The notes under the pieces: generated by a model
Told to the model about the DNA's origin: nothing
The model's database searches: none
Seen by the model: the letters and a program-made list of their open reading frames with translations, nothing else
Part shown: piece after piece, positions 21,784 through 31,838 of the stretch
How positions within the stretch are numbered: position 1 is the first letter of the stretch
How the letters are laid out: each line of letters starts with the position of its first letter
DNA from: Corydoras sp. C115
Lineage: Eukaryota > Chordata > Actinopteri > Siluriformes > Callichthyidae
DNA: 64,000 nucleotides
Direction of reading: 5' to 3'
Assembly: GCA_019802505.1 (NCBI GenBank)
Contig: JAFMOC010000002.1
Location: 6,184,501-6,248,500 of the forward strand
Position numbers and translations under genes: made by a program

Positions 21784-24700
21784 ACCCAGCGACAGATTGG
21801 CACCCTGAAACATTCTCCTCTGGATGGGCATGGAGAACCCCCACTGGATGAAGCATAAGATAATGAATGAATAAATGAAAATATATATTTTTACATTATA
21901 CTTACAAGAAAACATTTTCATAACTAGTATGGCAATGTGCAATAAGCCAGGCTCCAAAGCGAAAAACTGCAGCATTTACCAAGTAAGGGATTGCCTGTGA
22001 GATGGCAAATGTGATTCCATAAATAGGTGCTTTACATAGGGCAGCTCTAAAAAAAAATTAACCATATAATTAGTAATGTAATTATGTACTGAAACACTGA
22101 TTAATTTATAAATGAGATTCAAACAAGATTTACTTGTAAGGTCTGCTTAAACTTTCACTAAAATTTCTGAAAAAGACATCTTCTCTTGTTAGTGAAACAA
22201 CTGTCCTGAAGTTCTCAACAGTTTCTGTAGATATCTGAAAGAATGGCATAAAGTATGTTTAGAAGACTTTTTTTATCTGCAATCTACACTGCACAACTGT
22301 TATAAGCTAAATCAGATAATAATAGGGCTTTAACTTATTATTTTGAATTATTCTAATTGGCTACACAATGGGTTGAATGCATATACATGATTTAAAAAGC
22401 TATATATGGATCAGTTTACTTATACATGTTACTTAATTTCAACCAAACAAATCTTTAGATGGTAGTACAGAGGCCATAGTAATTTATATAACCCAGTAAC
22501 TTCTTACTTTGGAGTTCAACTAAAAATTACGTAAAACATACAGCCTGGATATATACAGTAGACTTATGCAAAAGGTGGCCACCTCATCTTACATTGCACA
22601 TTTTGTAGATTTTCTGATTGTCTGATATTTTCAAATATAATTTTAAATATAAAGTAGAACATATCAATTATTTGCAAATGGGTCTTTAAATACTTTCTGA
22701 AATGTTGAATGTTTACCTTGCCAGCCATTTCTAGTGCACTCTGATCTTTGGATGCATGTCCTCCCATAGCTCTCATCTGGACAAAATGAGATCCACTGAG
22801 GAAGGGTATACAGGCTAGGATCAGAAGTGTAAGTTGCCAGCAAAAACAGAAGGCTACTATAATAGCAATAGTAAGGCAACAAATAGCATTGGCTGCCATC
22901 CCTAGTCTTGATCCTGCTGCCTAAGAAAAAAAAAAATTGGGGACATTTTTATTTAGAGCCAGACTATTAGATGCAGCTCTGCATGTGATCTGTAAAAAAA
23001 AACATGAATAGGTAATGTGAAGCAGAATACATGATGAAAGTAAATTAATTTGAATTTTATTAAATTTAAAGTAGCAATCAGACTTAAATCAATCGTCAAT
23101 TATATTTTAATAACAAATTAGTTAGTATCCTAATTTTATTTTTTACCTTTCAGTTAAATCTGTAAATTTATTTTGGATTTCAAATTTTTCAAAGTATAGG
23201 TTCAAACTACAAAGTATAGGTAAAAATTTTACAAACATTAAACAAACACATAAAGCAACTAATATGGCATAGCCATACTTTTACATACATTAAAAATCTT
23301 GTGAATAAAATTTCTAAATAACAAAATATTGTTTAAATAATAAAATCTCTGTGTATTAAAATCTTAAACATGTTAATATGTTTAACATCAAACAATTATA
23401 CCTTCTTAAATTTAACATGGCTCTCTAGAGTAAAAAAAGGTGTATGATTTTACAAAGTAACATTTTTTACAATTACAAGCTTGTAAAAATAGACTTTGGA
23501 AATATATAGAACTCATATAGAATTCAAAAAATGTTCTATACGTAACTTTAGGCTTCGAGTAATCTGTACTATTTTCAATGTGCAAAAAATCCAAAAAAAA
23601 AAAAAAAAAAACAACAATTCTAAAAAAGTCTAAAATATAAATAATCACATTGATTTGGTGTATTGTTTTACACAGGCCTTTGCATAACCGGTATGTTGGA
23701 AAATTATTAAAGTATTAAAATAACTAATTAAATGAAGTAAATACAAAATGTCACATACCCCTTTAACCAGTGAAGCATCTGTTGCTAATTTAGTTGTCAG
23801 AACTCCCACTGCATTTTTGTGATCATCAAACCATGCAATGTCCTATAAAGTGACAAATTATTAAATATCACATTAATTGATATTAAAAGCATAAAAAAAT
23901 ATTGAAAATGAAGAATTTTCCCACCTGTCTTAAAATAGCTTTAAATGCCTGACTTCTCAACCTCATTGTCAAAATTTCCCCAGATTTACCAAACATGTAG
24001 CCCTAAAACAAAATAGCAAACAGCAAACTGAATTTTAAAAAAATGCAACAATGATTGTGATATTATATTGAAACTACTTATTTGCAGCAACTCATTAAAA
24101 TTCATGAAGATTTTTTTTCTGTCAAGCTAGTTGAAAAGAAACTACATTATGCTTTTATCCTATCATTACAATACATGACCTAAATCATAAAACATGCTTT
24201 GTACAGGTCAAATAATTGGTCAAAAGTAAAATTTGACCTCACAGTCTCCAATAAAACTATTATTTATAAATTATAATGGATGAAGTAGCATAACCCTCAA
24301 ATAAGAAATGCAAAAATCTTATATGGGAATACCAGATACTTGATATGATTATTTATATGATTTTTATTAAAATTATTTTTGATTAGTTTGTGATTATAAA
24401 AATAAAATTCATAAGTGTGACACCTGAAAGAAAATGGTGACGAGTGCCACAGCTCCAACAAGAAGGAACAGGAGAGAGAACATCAGAGTCTTTTGTCGCT
24501 TTATATCAGGATCAGTCTCAGCAAATACCTACAGGTCAACCAAGTAATTAATGAAACTATCCAGCAACAAAGGTGTTATTTTAAATGCAATGCAAATATA
24601 TTTAGATTGTTAAACATTTATAACCAAGAACAAGAAAACAAGAATATAAATAGTACAACACAAAGAAAACATGGTACTCACACCAATGATTTTAGCAAAT

Positions 24701-25960
24701 AAGATTGCCACACAGGGGTAGACTGCTGCTGAAAAAATGCTGGACACAATTCCAGCCACCAGGTAGGGCCACTCAGGTTTGTTCAAAGCCAGAATCGTGG
24801 AGAATGGGACATCACGCACTTTTTCCTATTTGAAAGTTCATAGACATAAATCATTAATTTATTTATTCATCATCTTTCGCTTAATCAGGTTTAACATTCA
24901 ATAATTCAAAGAATGCTTAAAGAGCACAAAATCTTTTTTCTTAAAATTCCATTTACCCATAACATTCAGTAGTTCTGTATAAGGATATGAATTAAATATA
25001 TCAACATGATAACTTCTAATGACTTAGGATTTTTTCAGTATAAGTAAAACCTATAAATACTTTTTTCTCTTTTATAAAAACATATTTCTCTTTTACCTCT
25101 TTACTCTTTTTTGATTTAGACTTCTTTGACTTTCTTTTAGTTGAATTCCTTTTTAAAGATCTTCTATGAAGTGTTAAGCTGCGCCTTATTGAGTTTCTCT
25201 CTAAGCCACCACTTTCTATTTTGACTTCTTGTAGGTCATCAGATTCTTCAGAGGACCACTCAAATGTTTCACCTTCAGTTTCATCATCCTCATTTTCATC
25301 CACATTTGCTTCTGGTCTTCCATTAGACTACAAATCACATTTTAGATAAAAATATCCACATCATTATCTGTATATGTTTTTTGGTATTAGGCATTAGAAT
25401 AAACAAGTATGATAAACAATTGATAACAACATTGGAATACCTGCTGCATTACAAGAGAGTAGTAGACTCCTTTCTTGTTCATGAGCTCTTTATGAGTGCC
25501 TTGTTCCACTACTTGTCCATCCTTAAAGCCAGCAATAATATCAGCAGAACGGATGGTGGACAACCGATGAGCAATTATTATAGTGGTACGACCAGCTCTT
25601 GCCTGGAAAACACTTGCTTGATTAGTCATGGTTCAGCAGTTTCAATTCTCACATTATTATAATGAACTAAAGAGTTTTAAGATTGATTATTATGTTTCTA
25701 TAAGAGAAGGGGAAATAGAGCATATGTTGTAGGGTGGTGTATTGTTACCTTATCTAATGCAGCTTGGACTATGGATTCACTCTGTGTGTCCAAAGCTGAA
25801 GTAGCTTCATCCAGCAGAAGAATTTTGGGTTTTTTAACTAATGCTCGAGCTATAGCAATTCTCTGTTTTTGTCCACCACTTAATTGAGCCCCTCGTTCAC
25901 CTACCATGGTATTCAGTCGCTGTCTCAGCAAAAAAAAATAAAATAAATAAATAAATAATT

Positions 25961-26045
<85 letters not shown>

Positions 26046-29000
26046 CACATCATTAAATATGAATTACCAAGTAATATATGCATATATAAAAAAATACATA
26101 AATTAATATTGGTCCTGATTTTAGAGAGCGACATATTACAAATGCACACATGACTGGATCTTATGTATACTGTTCAGTAATATTCTTGTAAACACTAATT
26201 AAATTATTGTATTGAATAAGGTTTTTTTTTTAATTTCTTACCATACGCTAAGATAAATGAACAAATGTATGAAACAATTAAAGAAACATATTCTAAAAAA
26301 CTAAATAAATAAGACAGACATTCGTAATACAGTAGACTTTAAAAACATTTTACAAATCAATGCTAATTAATAAAGATATTGAACAGTATGAAGTCAAAAA
26401 ATGTTTCATGTTTCATGTGAACTAAAACATAAAATTTAAACAAATGTGTTTAATCCATGCAGCTTCGGATTTTAATTTATAGGTTCTATCTGTTATACTT
26501 AATATTAAGTTAAAAATCTATTTCTACCTTTTAAGCTCAATAACTGCATAAATATTTTTCTTCTGCATGCACATTTCATTATTAGGAGAAACACTACTAC
26601 TTTGCAGTGATATTTACTAAATACAAAAAAGACTCTTACATCTGGTAATTTGGAGATGAATTCATAGGCATTGGCCTCTCTTACTGCCCATTCTATGTCT
26701 TCGTCGGTGGCATCTTCACGACCATAGCGGATATTCTCTGCAATTGTAGTACCAAACAATATAGGCTCCTGGCTCACAATGCCCATGTTGTCCCTCAGCC
26801 AGCGTACATTAAGACAGCGAATATCTCGACCATCCAGGGTCACCTGTAAACACAACAACTTTAATTGAATCCCAGAATGTATGTTAGTAGTACCAAGCTA
26901 CTTCTAAAAATACTGACCTCTCCTACATCTGGATCATAAAATCGTTGCAGCAGTTGAATAGTGGTACTTTTTCCGCAGCCGCTGGCTCCTACCAGAGCAA
27001 TTGTTTTCCCACTAGAAACTTTTAGGTTCATTCTTTGGAGAATCTGTGTAAAGTGCAGTAAGTTAAAAAGAGTGTCTCTGATTTCAATGTGTAAAGATCT
27101 ATGTGAAGACTACCTTCACATCCTTTCTGGATGGGTAGCTAAAGTGGATGTTCTTAAATTCAATGTCTCCTTTGACTTGTTCTGGCTTGAATCCATCTTT
27201 TGAACTGCTGTCAATGGGTCTAGGCTTAAAAAGACATCACAAAAACAAAAACATGACATGATAATAGCTAATTTTATGAAAAAGTAAAAAAGACAAAGAA
27301 TCCAGCAAGTACCATGTCAATGGTATTGTAGACTGCATATGCAGCACCGCGTGCTTTAGCAACACTTTCTAGATTGGGTGCTCCCTGACCTAGAGAGAAT
27401 GCACCAATCATCACAGAGAAAAACACCTGCACATAGAAAAACAAGTGCATTTAAAAAAGTTTTAGTGACAATGTCTACAATATTTGAGCTTTACATGACC
27501 TATTCCTGTCAATAAAATTCTATCTCATGATCAAATTAAAATGTATGGGTACATTTCAAACTTACAGTGAGGACTTTTCCAATGGAGTAGTTCTCTGGTT
27601 CATCCACAGAGAGTTTGGTGCCATACCAAAATGCCAAAGCATATGTTCCCAATATGAAAAATTGTGTAAGCCCCATTGCTAAATTTGTGGTAATGGCTTT
27701 TTTCACCCCCAAGTTCTTTGCGTCTTCCAAGTTGACTTCATACCTAGAAAGTATTTTATCTATAAGTGATACATTGAACATTGTACTACCATGACGACTT
27801 TTATGTGCTACATACTGTAGCAATGTGCCACAAGTCCTCACTTTTGTAAAGCTTTTTTTTGGCCATTAAAAGCCACAACTGTTCGAATGGCCACAAGTAT
27901 CTCCTCAGCCACTGCTCCAGCTTTGGCATAACTTGTCAGCTCTTTACTGGTGAGAGTGGCAAGAATCTAGATTTAAAAGGAAAATATTATAATGCTTTAA
28001 TATCAAATTTGTGCAGGTATCACAATGTACTGTTCAGTCCTATAATTTCACATTTAAGTTAGAAACATGGCTTTAAAAAATACAAACAACATACTTTGGA
28101 CCACACTCCTGCTGAACCTGCAAGCAGAGGACTGACTGCCAAAATGACCAAGGTTAACTTCCAACCATAAATAAAGCCGATGATTAAACCTGCAAGGAAT
28201 CTGCAGAAGAACTGCACAAATATACATATCTTATCACCCAGGCCGTCATTGATGGTGTTGATGTCGCTGTTGCAAATAAAAAGAAAAATATAAGCTCGAA
28301 ACTAATACCCAGATTTAAAGAATTGTTCACTGACTTTTAAGAACTAAACTGTGCATTTGAGTAGAAAACATAAGGAAAACTCACTCAGTGAGTCGAGTGT
28401 TGAGTTCGCCAATTGGGTGTGTGTCAAACCATGACATTGGCTGATGAAGAATTGCATGAAAGAACTTTTCACGGATGCGTTTGGTCTGCCTCGTAGCTGT
28501 TATTACAAACAGCATGACTTGGAATGTTCCAACAAGAAACACCCCAGCCCCAATACCGACAAAGTAATATGCATACCTGTGTAATTAAAGGAGAAGACAT
28601 TACTACCACTGAACATTTAAGCTAAGGCAAGAGCAATATATGTCTATGACATTATCAAAAATACCAAAATTAACAATTAAAACTTATTAAAAGTGACATA
28701 CCTTGTCATTGAAGCTTCTATGTCAATTCCAGGAATAGTAATGCAGCCTGTGGAACTCGCTGTGAAGTTATTTGGGTAGTTTCCTGAAAGGTTACATAAA
28801 AGTTTTAGAAAGTGCTATGTTTCATAAACTGTTGAAAAAAATTATTCCATAACACAAAATACCACATCAAAATGAGGGTATATAAAAGATGTGTTTAAAA
28901 GTCTGTTTAGTACTTTGAAAAATAGTTAATTTACCTAAAGATTCATTTAACTAGCAAATGACAAAAAATATTTGTATAGAGAGATTTATATGTAATTAGT

Positions 29001-31127
29001 TATTTCCCCATCTTTCCCGTCTTCTTTTTGCGTTTTTGGAATAATCAAACATCTAATTCCCCAGCAGTGGTCTTAGGTCCATGTTTACATTTAAGATGTT
29101 CTGTGTTACAACAAAAATGTTTCAGATTGCATCCCTTGCTTGGTCCCTAGTTACAATCCTTGATATATTCCTTGAGATATTAGTTGCAGAGCATGTGCCT
29201 ACAGACAGTTCAAGGTCTTGCATAGCATTAATAAGGCCTCTTAATTTCTCGAGTGGCCTGACAAACTCAGCATCTGCTATGCTGCCTGTACCAGTTCCAC
29301 TGTGTGCCTTCTGCTTGTATTTAGTTTTGGAGTTTGATGTTTTAATTTAACCTTAATTATGGGCAGATTTGCATGACCAGTTGATATTCCTCTCTACTCA
29401 GGAAACTGCACTGTGATAGTATACAGGATGTTAAATAGCATATTAAAATTACCATTGTAGAGACAGCCACACATAAAAATATATATGCCATAAACCTATG
29501 TGTATGTTTCAAATAATTTAAGAAGCAAACGTGATTATTGCCTTTAACTCAAAATACAATTGTTTATATTTTAGCTTTACCTTTAAAAAAAAGAAAAAAA
29601 GAAAAAAGAAGAAGAAACTTGGTTTTATTAACCTGTAAAGTTGAAGTGTTCTCCACTCTGCACAAAGCTGTCAGTCATTGTACCAAATACAATGCACATA
29701 ATAGGAAGCGCTGCACCATGAATTGCAGCACATATAAGAGCAATCAGCATCATGAAGCCCTCTGGACAGGTAGCATAACGAAACTGTAATCACAGCAGAA
29801 GTCCAATTAAAGTTGGCATTTGTATGATTCTAAACACATTAAACCATTAAGACACCTGGCTCTTACCAACTGGAAAAGACCAACAGATTTCATTGGCTCC
29901 TTTTTCTTTGCCGATTTCTTTCTGTAACGACAAAAAAGATCAATTAAAAATAATTATAGGATCTGAAGCCAGTCGTGTACAGCGATACATTTTTAATGAC
30001 TTCCATTTTCAGCTTCTTGGAACATAAAAATAGCACCAAAATGTAGATATAGTATTAAAGTCCTGGTTTGGGCCCTTAAAAATTCATATTATTGCATATG
30101 ATATTAGATGATTAAAATTGAATTATCTATGTATTAGCATGCTACTGTTGTACTTGGCATATTTAAAATATGTAAATATTTATTTAATAACTTGTAACTA
30201 TTCATTCATTATCTTCCGCTTTATCCTATATTAGGGTCGCGGTGGGGTTCCCCATGCCCATCAAGGGGAGAACGTTTTGGGTGCTGGGCAGATACACCCA
30301 GGACAGGGCGCCAATCTATTGCTGGGCAACTTGTAACTCATTCATTCATTCATTATCTTCCGCTTTATCCTCTATTAGGTTCGCAGTGGGGTTCCCCATG
30401 CCCATCCAGGGAAGAACGTTTCGGGCGCTGGGCAGACACACCCAGGACAGGGTGCCAATCCATCGCTGGGCACAACTTGTAACTAAAGCGATGAAATAAG
30501 TATGGTAGAGAAAATATGACATTTTCTTTTGAAATGTAGTATATGATAGTGCCAGATGAAAATACTCAAATATGTCACAATAATCAAAAAAAAAAGTACA
30601 ATACTTTTGTAAATTTATGTATCAAACCTTGTTTTTTTTTAATTATAATACATTTGTAAAATGATTACTAAAAGCAATAAGGCACTCAAGGTTGAGCACT
30701 ATTGCGAATAAATCACAGGAAAGGGGTGTAACAGCACCCATAATAACATGTTTTTCCCTTAATTTATTCACAATAATGCCTGCCTCCTTATGCCTTATTG
30801 CTTTATTACGTTATAATTGTTTTTCACTTAAACATTCAATTAAGAAATATTAATTAAATTAAATTAATTAAAAAGTAATTAATAATTATAAATAGTTTTA
30901 CTTATTGTCTTTTAATTTAGATGTTGCATTTTCATATTCAGGATTCTCATCCTGTTTGAAGCCCAAGTTGAGTTGGCCCACAGGATTTCCGCCTGAAAAG
31001 AAAAAGGAAAGCACATCTAATGTCCAATAACAATGACTCATTTAATGAGCATGAATACAAGGAACAAAGAGAGAATACCTTGATGGGCAGGTTGCTCGGC
31101 TTTTGCTGTGTTTGGCTGTTCTGTCAT
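18038..31127 (-). CDS. abcb5: ABCB5-like full ABC transporter (28 coding exons joined)
   Basis: A membrane efflux pump of the MDR/P-glycoprotein family, TMD1-NBD1-linker-TMD2-NBD2 in one chain. Joining 28 exons with GT-AG junctions gives 3978 nt, about 1325 residues (human ABCB5 long form 1257). NBD1: A-loop FSYPSR, Walker A GASGCGKST (459-467), Q507, LSGGQ (563-567), catalytic E588, H619. NBD2: Walker A GGSGCGKST (1118-1126), Q1166, LSGGQ (1224-1228), E1249, H1280. All catalytic residues are present in both sites, so it should hydrolyse ATP. The C-terminus YFALVNAQ resembles ABCB5 rather than ABCB1/4/11, and its place between sp8 and macc1 matches the mammalian ABCB5 locus. Substrates cannot be inferred. 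The linker is unusual (see exon at 25097). Confidence 0.93.
18481..18841 (-). repeat. tRNA-derived SINE, full length
   Basis: (CCAT)n tail at 18483-18517, then 'cttccactttatcctc', the whole body and the complement of the tRNA-like head ending 'ccactaagccaccatgcc'. Inserted in the abcb5 last intron in the same sense as the gene. Confidence 0.92.
18888..19141 (-). repeat. tandem duplicate of SINE end plus flank
   Basis: A second, more diverged copy of the SINE head half, followed by the same unique flank. 'cttacaattatgattaataa' and 'ttacttcgttt' plus 'agataaacattg' occur at about 18844-18890 and again at 19096-19141. This points to a local duplication of about 250 bp rather than independent insertion. 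Confidence 0.8.
19315..19536 (+). repeat. tRNA-derived SINE, second family
   Basis: Head 'gtggtagctcagtggttagg' (A box) and 'gggttcaaatcccaggtc' (B box), followed by 'cttgagcaagacccttaacc' and the conserved fish SINE tail 'gtaagtcgctttggataaaa' and 'gcatctgctaaatgac', ending in TAATG repeats. Tail fragments of the same family lie at 39.4, 40.4 and 54.6 kb. Confidence 0.9.
19610..19810. promoter_or_regulatory. candidate conserved non-coding element in abcb5 intron
   Basis: Non-repetitive, compositionally balanced block without coding potential, containing 'ccacatgacagcagcaccat', 'gacatgtggtcagattttcag' and 'gatttctcattagcctgtga'. Introns of neighbours often host enhancers for developmental genes such as sp8. 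Assignment is by composition and position only. Confidence 0.35.
20300..20446 (-). CDS. abcb5: abcb5 exon (residues 1212-1260), NBD2 signature and Walker B
   Basis: Starts KYRTRVGDKGTQLSGGQ and includes VLLLDEATSALD, ending TESEK. Flanked by acceptor 'gctttag' and donor gttagt. Confidence 0.96.
20694..20900 (-). CDS. abcb5: abcb5 exon (residues 1143-1211), NBD2 Q-loop
   Basis: Starts LVDGVDTKKLNIAWLRSQ, includes the Q-loop LGLVSQEPILF (Gln1166) and ends FILGLPE before donor gtaaac. Confidence 0.96.
20980..21177 (-). CDS. abcb5: abcb5 exon (residues 1077-1142), NBD2 Walker A
   Basis: Starts GNVSGIVEFRDVHFSYP (A-loop Tyr1092) and includes GGSGCGKST, ending ASGQV before gtgagt. Confidence 0.96.
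21293..21449 (-). CDS. abcb5: abcb5 exon (residues 1024-1076), end of TMD2
   Basis: Encodes VFSVIVFAAMSVGQSSS (last membrane helix region) and the APDFAKAKAAAGRI coupling to NBD2. Split-codon phase matches the upstream exon. Confidence 0.94.
21537..21605. repeat. (AT)n microsatellite in abcb5 intron
   Basis: About 34 uninterrupted AT units. Confidence 0.98.
21640..21870 (+). repeat. 5'-truncated SINE with expanded internal (GT)n
   Basis: SINE body from 'ctccattttccacccttagtcc' to 'agataatgaatgaataaatg'. At the point where other copies have a short 'gagtgtgtgtgagtg' it carries about 33 GT units (21716-21781), showing microsatellite expansion inside the element. Confidence 0.85.
21906..22046 (-). 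CDS. abcb5: abcb5 exon (residues 977-1024), TMD2
   Basis: Encodes CKAPIYGITFAISQAIPYLV and FRFGAWLIAH, membrane helices of the second half. The acceptor lies in an A/T run; 'tttag|AG' is preferred because it keeps phase. Confidence 0.88.
22134..22234 (-). CDS. abcb5: abcb5 exon (residues 944-977), TMD2 intracellular loop
   Basis: Encodes ISTETVENFRTVVSLTRED, the conserved cytoplasmic coupling region of ABCB transporters. Confidence 0.95.
22717..22920 (-). CDS. abcb5: abcb5 exon (residues 876-943), TMD2 helices
   Basis: Starts AAGSRLGMAANAI, includes a Cys-rich membrane helix (CCLTIAIIVAFCFCWQ) and ends ALEMAGK before gtaaac. Confidence 0.95.
23759..23842 (-). CDS. abcb5: abcb5 exon (residues 848-875)
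   Basis: Encodes DIAWFDDHKNAVGVLTTK, the canonical 'DIAWFD' intracellular loop of TMD2. Confidence 0.95.
23925..24002 (-). CDS. abcb5: abcb5 exon (residues 822-847)
   Basis: Encodes GYMFGKSGEILTMRLR and ends AILRQ before gtggga. 'GEILTMRLR' is highly conserved in ABCB1/4/5. Confidence 0.95.
24424..24528 (-). CDS. abcb5: abcb5 exon (residues 787-821)
   Basis: Encodes VFAETDPDIKRQK and a hydrophobic helix (FSLLFLLVGAVALVTIFF). Flanked by 'cctgtag' and gtgtca. Confidence 0.94.
24682..24825 (-). CDS. abcb5: abcb5 exon (residues 739-786), start of TMD2
   Basis: Encodes LALNKPEWPYLVAGIVSS and the first helix of the second half, ending AKIIG before gtgagt. Confidence 0.95.
25097..25327 (-). CDS. 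abcb5: abcb5 linker exon (residues 662-738), charge-segregated
   Basis: Encodes the cytoplasmic linker between NBD1 and TMD2. The first half is very acidic (DENEDDETEGETFEW, SSEESDD) and the second is Ser/Lys/Arg-rich, with many RRxS/RxxS-type sites and ending KKSKSKKSKE. In P-glycoprotein this linker is phosphorylated by PKA/PKC-type kinases, so a regulatory role is plausible. The basic run also resembles a nuclear-type signal, but that is probably incidental in a membrane protein. Confidence 0.9.
25441..25602 (-). CDS. abcb5: abcb5 exon (residues 608-661), NBD1 H-loop
   Basis: Encodes ARAGRTTIIIAHRLST (His619) through LVMQQ before gtattc. Confidence 0.96.
25749..25919 (-). CDS. abcb5: abcb5 exon (residues 551-607), NBD1 signature and Walker B
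   Basis: Starts RLNTMVGERGAQLSGGQ, includes ILLLDEATSALD and ends QAALDK before gtaaca. Its acceptor lies about 45 nt from a long AT microsatellite. Confidence 0.96.
25963..26040. repeat. (AT)n microsatellite next to an abcb5 acceptor
   Basis: About 39 AT units in intron 14, followed in transcript sense by a T-rich/AAAT stretch and then the exon at 25919. Confidence 0.98.
26640..26843 (-). CDS. abcb5: abcb5 exon (residues 483-550), NBD1 Q-loop
   Basis: Encodes VTLDGRDIRCLNVRW, MGIVSQEPILF (Gln507), TIAENIRYGR and ends FISKLPD before gtaaga. Confidence 0.96.
26918..27043 (-). CDS. abcb5: abcb5 exon (residues 441-482), NBD1 Walker A
   Basis: Encodes ILQRMNLKVSSGKTIAL then GASGCGKST, and ends FYDPDVGE. 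Confidence 0.96.
27114..27224 (-). CDS. abcb5: abcb5 exon (residues 404-440)
   Basis: Encodes PRPIDSSSKDGFKPEQVKGD and the A-loop IHFSYPSRKDVK. 'tttttaag' is taken as the acceptor because the alternative cctag, 6 nt downstream, would drop two residues. Confidence 0.88.
27313..27426 (-). CDS. abcb5: abcb5 exon (residues 366-403)
   Basis: Encodes VFFSVMIGAFSLGQGAPN and AKARGAAYAVYNTID, the TM6 to NBD1 join. Confidence 0.95.
27566..27743 (-). CDS. abcb5: abcb5 exon (residues 306-365), TMD1
   Basis: Encodes YEVNLEDAKNLGVKKAI, a helix (MGLTQFFILGTYALAFWYG) and an acidic loop VDEPENYSIG. Confidence 0.95.
27842..27966 (-). CDS. abcb5: abcb5 exon (residues 265-306), TMD1 intracellular loop
   Basis: Encodes ILATLTSKELTSYAKAGAVA and IRTVVAFNGQKKALQK, the conserved cytoplasmic coupling region. 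Confidence 0.95.
28095..28266 (-). CDS. abcb5: abcb5 exon (residues 207-264), TMD1
   Basis: Encodes DINTINDGLGDKICIFVQF and IIGFIYGWKLTLVILAVSP. Confidence 0.96.
28385..28576 (-). CDS. abcb5: abcb5 exon (residues 143-207), TMD1
   Basis: Encodes YAYYFVGIGAGVFLVGTF, TRQTKRIREKFFHAILHQ and MSWFDTHPIGELNTRL. Confidence 0.96.
28702..28783 (-). CDS. abcb5: abcb5 exon (residues 116-143), extracellular loop 1
   Basis: Encodes NYPNNFTASSTGCITIPG. With the preceding HFNFTG it provides two NFT sequons for N-glycosylation in the first outer loop, as in P-glycoproteins. Confidence 0.93.
28860..29530 (-). other. abcb5 intron segment with an unassigned decayed coding-like stretch
   Basis: On the minus strand 29080-29340 can be read as 'KTKYKQKAHSGTGTG' followed by an Arg/Leu-rich stretch without matching exon boundaries. 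It may be part of a transposon-derived DNA-binding protein. The family is not recognised and it is not counted as an exon. Confidence 0.2.
29633..29783 (-). CDS. abcb5: abcb5 exon (residues 66-116), TM1
   Basis: Encodes FRYATCPEGFMMLIALIC, the first membrane helix, and FGTMTDSFVQSGEHFNFT. Confidence 0.95.
29867..29921 (-). CDS. abcb5: abcb5 exon (residues 47-65)
   Basis: Lysine-rich KKSAKKKEPMKSVGLFQL, the cytoplasmic entry to TM1. Acceptor 'gttacag', donor gtaaga. Confidence 0.92.
30204..30473 (-). repeat. two tandem truncated SINE copies sharing one flank
   Basis: Copies at about 30204-30328 and 30339-30473 each run from the (ATTC)n tail to 'attgctgggca' and stop at the same internal position. 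The unique word AACTTGTAACT occurs before, between and after them, as expected if a target-site-flanked element was duplicated by unequal exchange. Confidence 0.85.
30902..30992 (-). CDS. abcb5: abcb5 exon (residues 17-47)
   Basis: Encodes GGNPVGQLNLGFKQDENPEY and ATSKLKDN in the cytoplasmic N-terminus, continuing the split Gly codon of the start exon. Donor gtaaaa. Confidence 0.88.
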
Positions 31128-31147
31128 AATGCTGCTGTGGAATGTTC
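31079..31147 (-). CDS. abcb5: abcb5 start exon (20 nt of 5' UTR plus residues 1-16)
   Basis: Acceptor 'catctag' before 31147. ATG at 31127-31125 opens MTEQPNTAKAEQPAHQ, and the donor follows at 31078. This ATG is the first in the spliced leader, with no further upstream ATG in exon 2. Confidence 0.85.
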
Positions 31148-31289
31148 CTAGATGAAAAGTTCAGAAGAGTTCATCTCTGTTTTACCATATTGTAATTAAA
31201 ACAGGGGATTTCCATTTTAACACTATCATTTGTCCAAAAACAAAGTTTTACGGTGTATATGAGTATTATATACATGTGTTACACACACA

Positions 31290-31401
<112 letters not shown>

Positions 31402-31520
31402 CAAATACTGCAGTATATATATAAAGATATATCATTATATAACATTTTTACAACATATATATAAGAAATCCTTTAGGGCATTTTTAACATATAAATTTTG
31501 CTTATTGAATTGTTTTTGGC

Positions 31521-31838
31521 AGCACGGTGGCTTAGCGGTTAGAACGTGCGCTGAAAGGGGTTCCCGGTTCGAATAAGTGGAGTTTCCATGTTCTCCCCGT
31601 GTCCACGTGGGTTTCCTCCGGGTTCGTCGGTTTCCTCCCACAGTCCAAAAACATGGATCAAGTCAATTGAATTCTCCAAATTGCCCCATATAGAGTGTCT
31701 GTGTGTGAGTGTGTGCCCAGCAAAATATTCGCACCCTGTTCTGGGTGTATCTGCCCAGCGCCCGAGACGTTCTCCCCTGGATGGAATTCCCCCCCTTATA
31801 ATATAATAGAGGATAAAGCAGAAGATAATGGATGGATG
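31521..31838 (+). repeat. tRNA-derived SINE, near full length
   Basis: Head 'cagcacggtggcttagcggt', a deletion inside the B-box region, full body and (GGAT)n tail. It lies antisense to abcb5 in its first intron. Confidence 0.9.

Noticed and set aside
18038..31127. ABCB1, ABCB4 or ABCB11 identity
   Set aside because: The C-terminus (YFALVNAQ) and gene neighbourhood fit ABCB5 better.
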